Of a stretch of DNA of 51,950 nucleotides, positions 50,950 through 51,950 are shown one piece after another. A program made the translations under genes and the position numbers. The DNA comes from an uncultured Flavobacteriales bacterium (lineage in GTDB: Bacteria; Bacteroidota; Bacteroidia; Flavobacteriales_D; Crocinitomicaceae), in assembly GCA_937973685.1 (NCBI GenBank), contig CALJKJ010000031.1:1-51950 (forward strand), in the 5' to 3' direction. The notes beneath the pieces were generated by a model. It did no database searches. It was not told where the DNA came from and saw only the letters and a list, made by a program, of their open reading frames with translations. Position 1 is the stretch's first letter; every line of letters starts with the position of its first letter.

Positions 50950-51651
50950 TTAATTTGTTGGAATTAGTTTATCAAGTAATTTATCGATCTTCTTAACGCC
51001 ATCTTTTCTTATTCTTTCCTTTGAAGACTTCAATGTTTGCTTAACCTTAAACCAAGTGCGGATGTCAATAGAAAATGCAATGTCCCTAATTTCTTTCTCT
51101 AAGTCTTCAATTGCCTCTTTTATAATCTCAGGTTTTATAGAGTTTGTCGTAACATCAATTGCTCCTTGCATTTGGTCAAACTCGTTTGGAAATTGTTGTT
51201 TTATTTCTTCGTAATAATCTTCGAGTAAGTCGAATGTTTCTATGATTTTCGTTTTTCCATTTAGCCTGTATGCAGTAACAGGGTCTATTGTGGCTAAACT
51301 GTCGACAGCATTTGTGTATTTTTCTTCAATGCTCTCTAGATTGTCTGCAACGTTGTCTTGAATTAGATTGTCAATAAGCTCAGAGTATAGTTGATTTAAG
51401 CATTGTTTTACTTCCTCTTTTTGTTCGTTTTTTGGAACCCGAAGTAAAATTCTTTCTGTCAAAAGTTCAACGATGTTTGAAGTGTCAAGCTGATTAAATA
51501 TGAAATTCGTTTCTAAAAGATTGTAAAGAATTTTTCTTTTGATTTTTTTGTCGTCCTGTCTTGTTCTAAACCATTGTCCAAGTTCGTTTAAGAACCACCC
51601 GAAGGCGATACTAAAAATTGCGGTAATATATGTCCATTCAATTTTGTCCAC
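50950..51651 (-). CDS. Membrane-anchored helical protein, partner of the GIY-YIG gene
   Basis: A 233-residue protein with a single N-terminal membrane segment (WTYITAIFSIAFGWFLNEL, about 6-24) followed by a basic stretch (RTRQDDKKIKRK) and a long, charged, helical cytoplasmic part with coiled-coil-like heptads. No catalytic motif or known family is recognised. The start is GTG (51651), since no ATG is available in the right place. It is the first gene of a two-gene minus-strand unit with the GIY-YIG nuclease, 4 nt apart. The layout of membrane-anchored sensor-like protein plus nuclease is seen in some phage-defence modules, but no such function can be claimed from sequence. Confidence 0.75.
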   Translation of the reverse strand: MDKIEWTYITAIFSIAFGWFLNELGQWFRTRQDDKKIKRKILYNLLETNFIFNQLDTSNIVELLTERILLRVPKNEQKEEVKQCLNQLYSELIDNLIQDNVADNLESIEEKYTNAVDSLATIDPVTAYRLNGKTKIIETFDLLEDYYEEIKQQFPNEFDQMQGAIDVTTNSIKPEIIKEAIEDLEKEIRDIAFSIDIRTWFKVKQTLKSSKERIRKDGVKKIDKLLDKLIPTN

Positions 51652-51668
51652 CGTCGTTTTTTAAGGTT

Positions 51669-51803
51669 GCGTATAACGTCCCGTGGCTTGGCTTGAAGTA
51701 GCGATGCATGCGAACGTATTATTTTCTGCTAAAAATAAACATTTTCGTAAATAAAATTATGAAGGAAGAGCAAATTAGCAAATGCGCCAAACCACTGTTG
51801 TGA
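51669..51803. other. attC-like recombination site at the 5' side of the membrane-protein/GIY-YIG pair
   Basis: GCGTATAAC (51669-51677) is followed by GTGGCTTGGC (51683-51692), which pairs with GCCAAACCAC (51786-51795) about 100 nt later, and then GTTGTGA (51797-51803), which can pair with GTATAAC through G-T pairs. The R''-L''-L'-R' order and 135-bp length resemble integron attC. Together with 50476-50484 the GCGTATAAC motif forms an inverted pair that brackets the 1.2-kb gene pair. Confidence 0.5.
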
Positions 51804-51949
51804 GAAGTTTTTATTCTTGATATATGTTCAATCAATGGTATTTCATCAGCTCATAATTTAGGTAGAATATTAAAACACCATTGTTCAATATCTTCTAATC
51901 AATTAATATTGCTTCATTCAACTATATTTTTTGTTGCTTCATAATCAAA
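51790..51949 (-). pseudogene. Possible gene fragment with three in-frame TGA codons
   Basis: From the right edge, a minus-strand frame of more than 50 codons contains no TAA or TAG but three TGA (51916-51914, 51901-51899, 51853-51851). Read with TGA as Trp or Gly, the translation is protein-like (for example LEDIEQWCFNILPKL and ADEIPLIEHISRIK) with AT-rich third positions. It could be a decayed gene or part of a gene from a donor that reads TGA as sense. The window edge and the AT richness limit what can be said; chance is not excluded. Confidence 0.3.
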
Positions 51950-51950
51950 A

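Noticed and set aside
45453..51950. Second copy of the tRNA-Asp 3' end as attR
   Set aside because: No repeat of the tRNA T-arm/acceptor sequence was found to the right within the window.

Overview
The window reads as chromosome of a marine or freshwater Bacteroidota member, most likely order Flavobacteriales and perhaps Crocinitomicaceae/Fluviicola-like (inference). Signs are: promoters of the Bacteroidota type (TTG, about 19 nt, TAnnTTTG); almost no Shine-Dalgarno sequences; type IX secretion (T9SS) C-terminal domains; a fused lpxC-fabZ gene; menaquinone made via a futalosine-independent men cluster; and families largely confined to this phylum (DUF4836, DUF5777, DUF6132, RteC, the alternative GlmU-like protein).

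Left part (1-21,008, mostly + strand): the end of a tRNA-Gly gene; an LtaS/MdoB-like phosphoglycerol transferase with a sodium:solute symporter and a GlmU-like nucleotidyltransferase; lon behind a possible sigma-54 type promoter; a secreted choice-of-anchor-L T9SS protein; menI-menF-menD; a TerC operon with a DUF493 protein and a small membrane protein carrying a T9SS-tail-like domain; trxA; the lipid A block lpxD-lpxC/fabZ-lpxA; and rlmD.

Middle (21,026-45,161): a lipoprotein plus polyprenyl sugar-phosphate transferase pair (-); tRNA-His; a small envelope cluster (Cys-rich protein, beta-barrel, lipoprotein; +) facing a DUF6132/thioredoxin pair (-); a tricorn-like protease; a lytic transglycosylase with YidD; an msrB-msrB-TonB receptor operon; a DUF4836 lipoprotein; a T9SS protein with a single CxxCH; a DUF5777/YceI/membrane protein/cytochrome c operon; accA divergent from ispE; a VWD-domain secreted protein; two REP-like inverted repeat elements; and a pirin/nitroreductase pair.

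Right part (45,453-51,950) is accessory DNA. A tyrosine recombinase lies directly behind tRNA-Asp, preceded by repeated 13-bp motifs, and is followed by an RteC-type protein. Beyond that are two visibly AT-rich gene pairs, both on the minus strand: AraC regulator with esterase, and membrane protein with GIY-YIG nuclease. The second pair is bounded by inverted GCGTATAAC motifs at the edge of 120-135 bp foldable sequences, which suggests an integron-like (attC-like) cassette. At the far right edge a minus-strand frame is open except for three TGA codons.

The best candidates for something undescribed are the cassette-borne membrane-protein/GIY-YIG module, the attC-like sites, and the TGA-containing frame. 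All functional assignments rest on reading motifs by eye; no database search was run.
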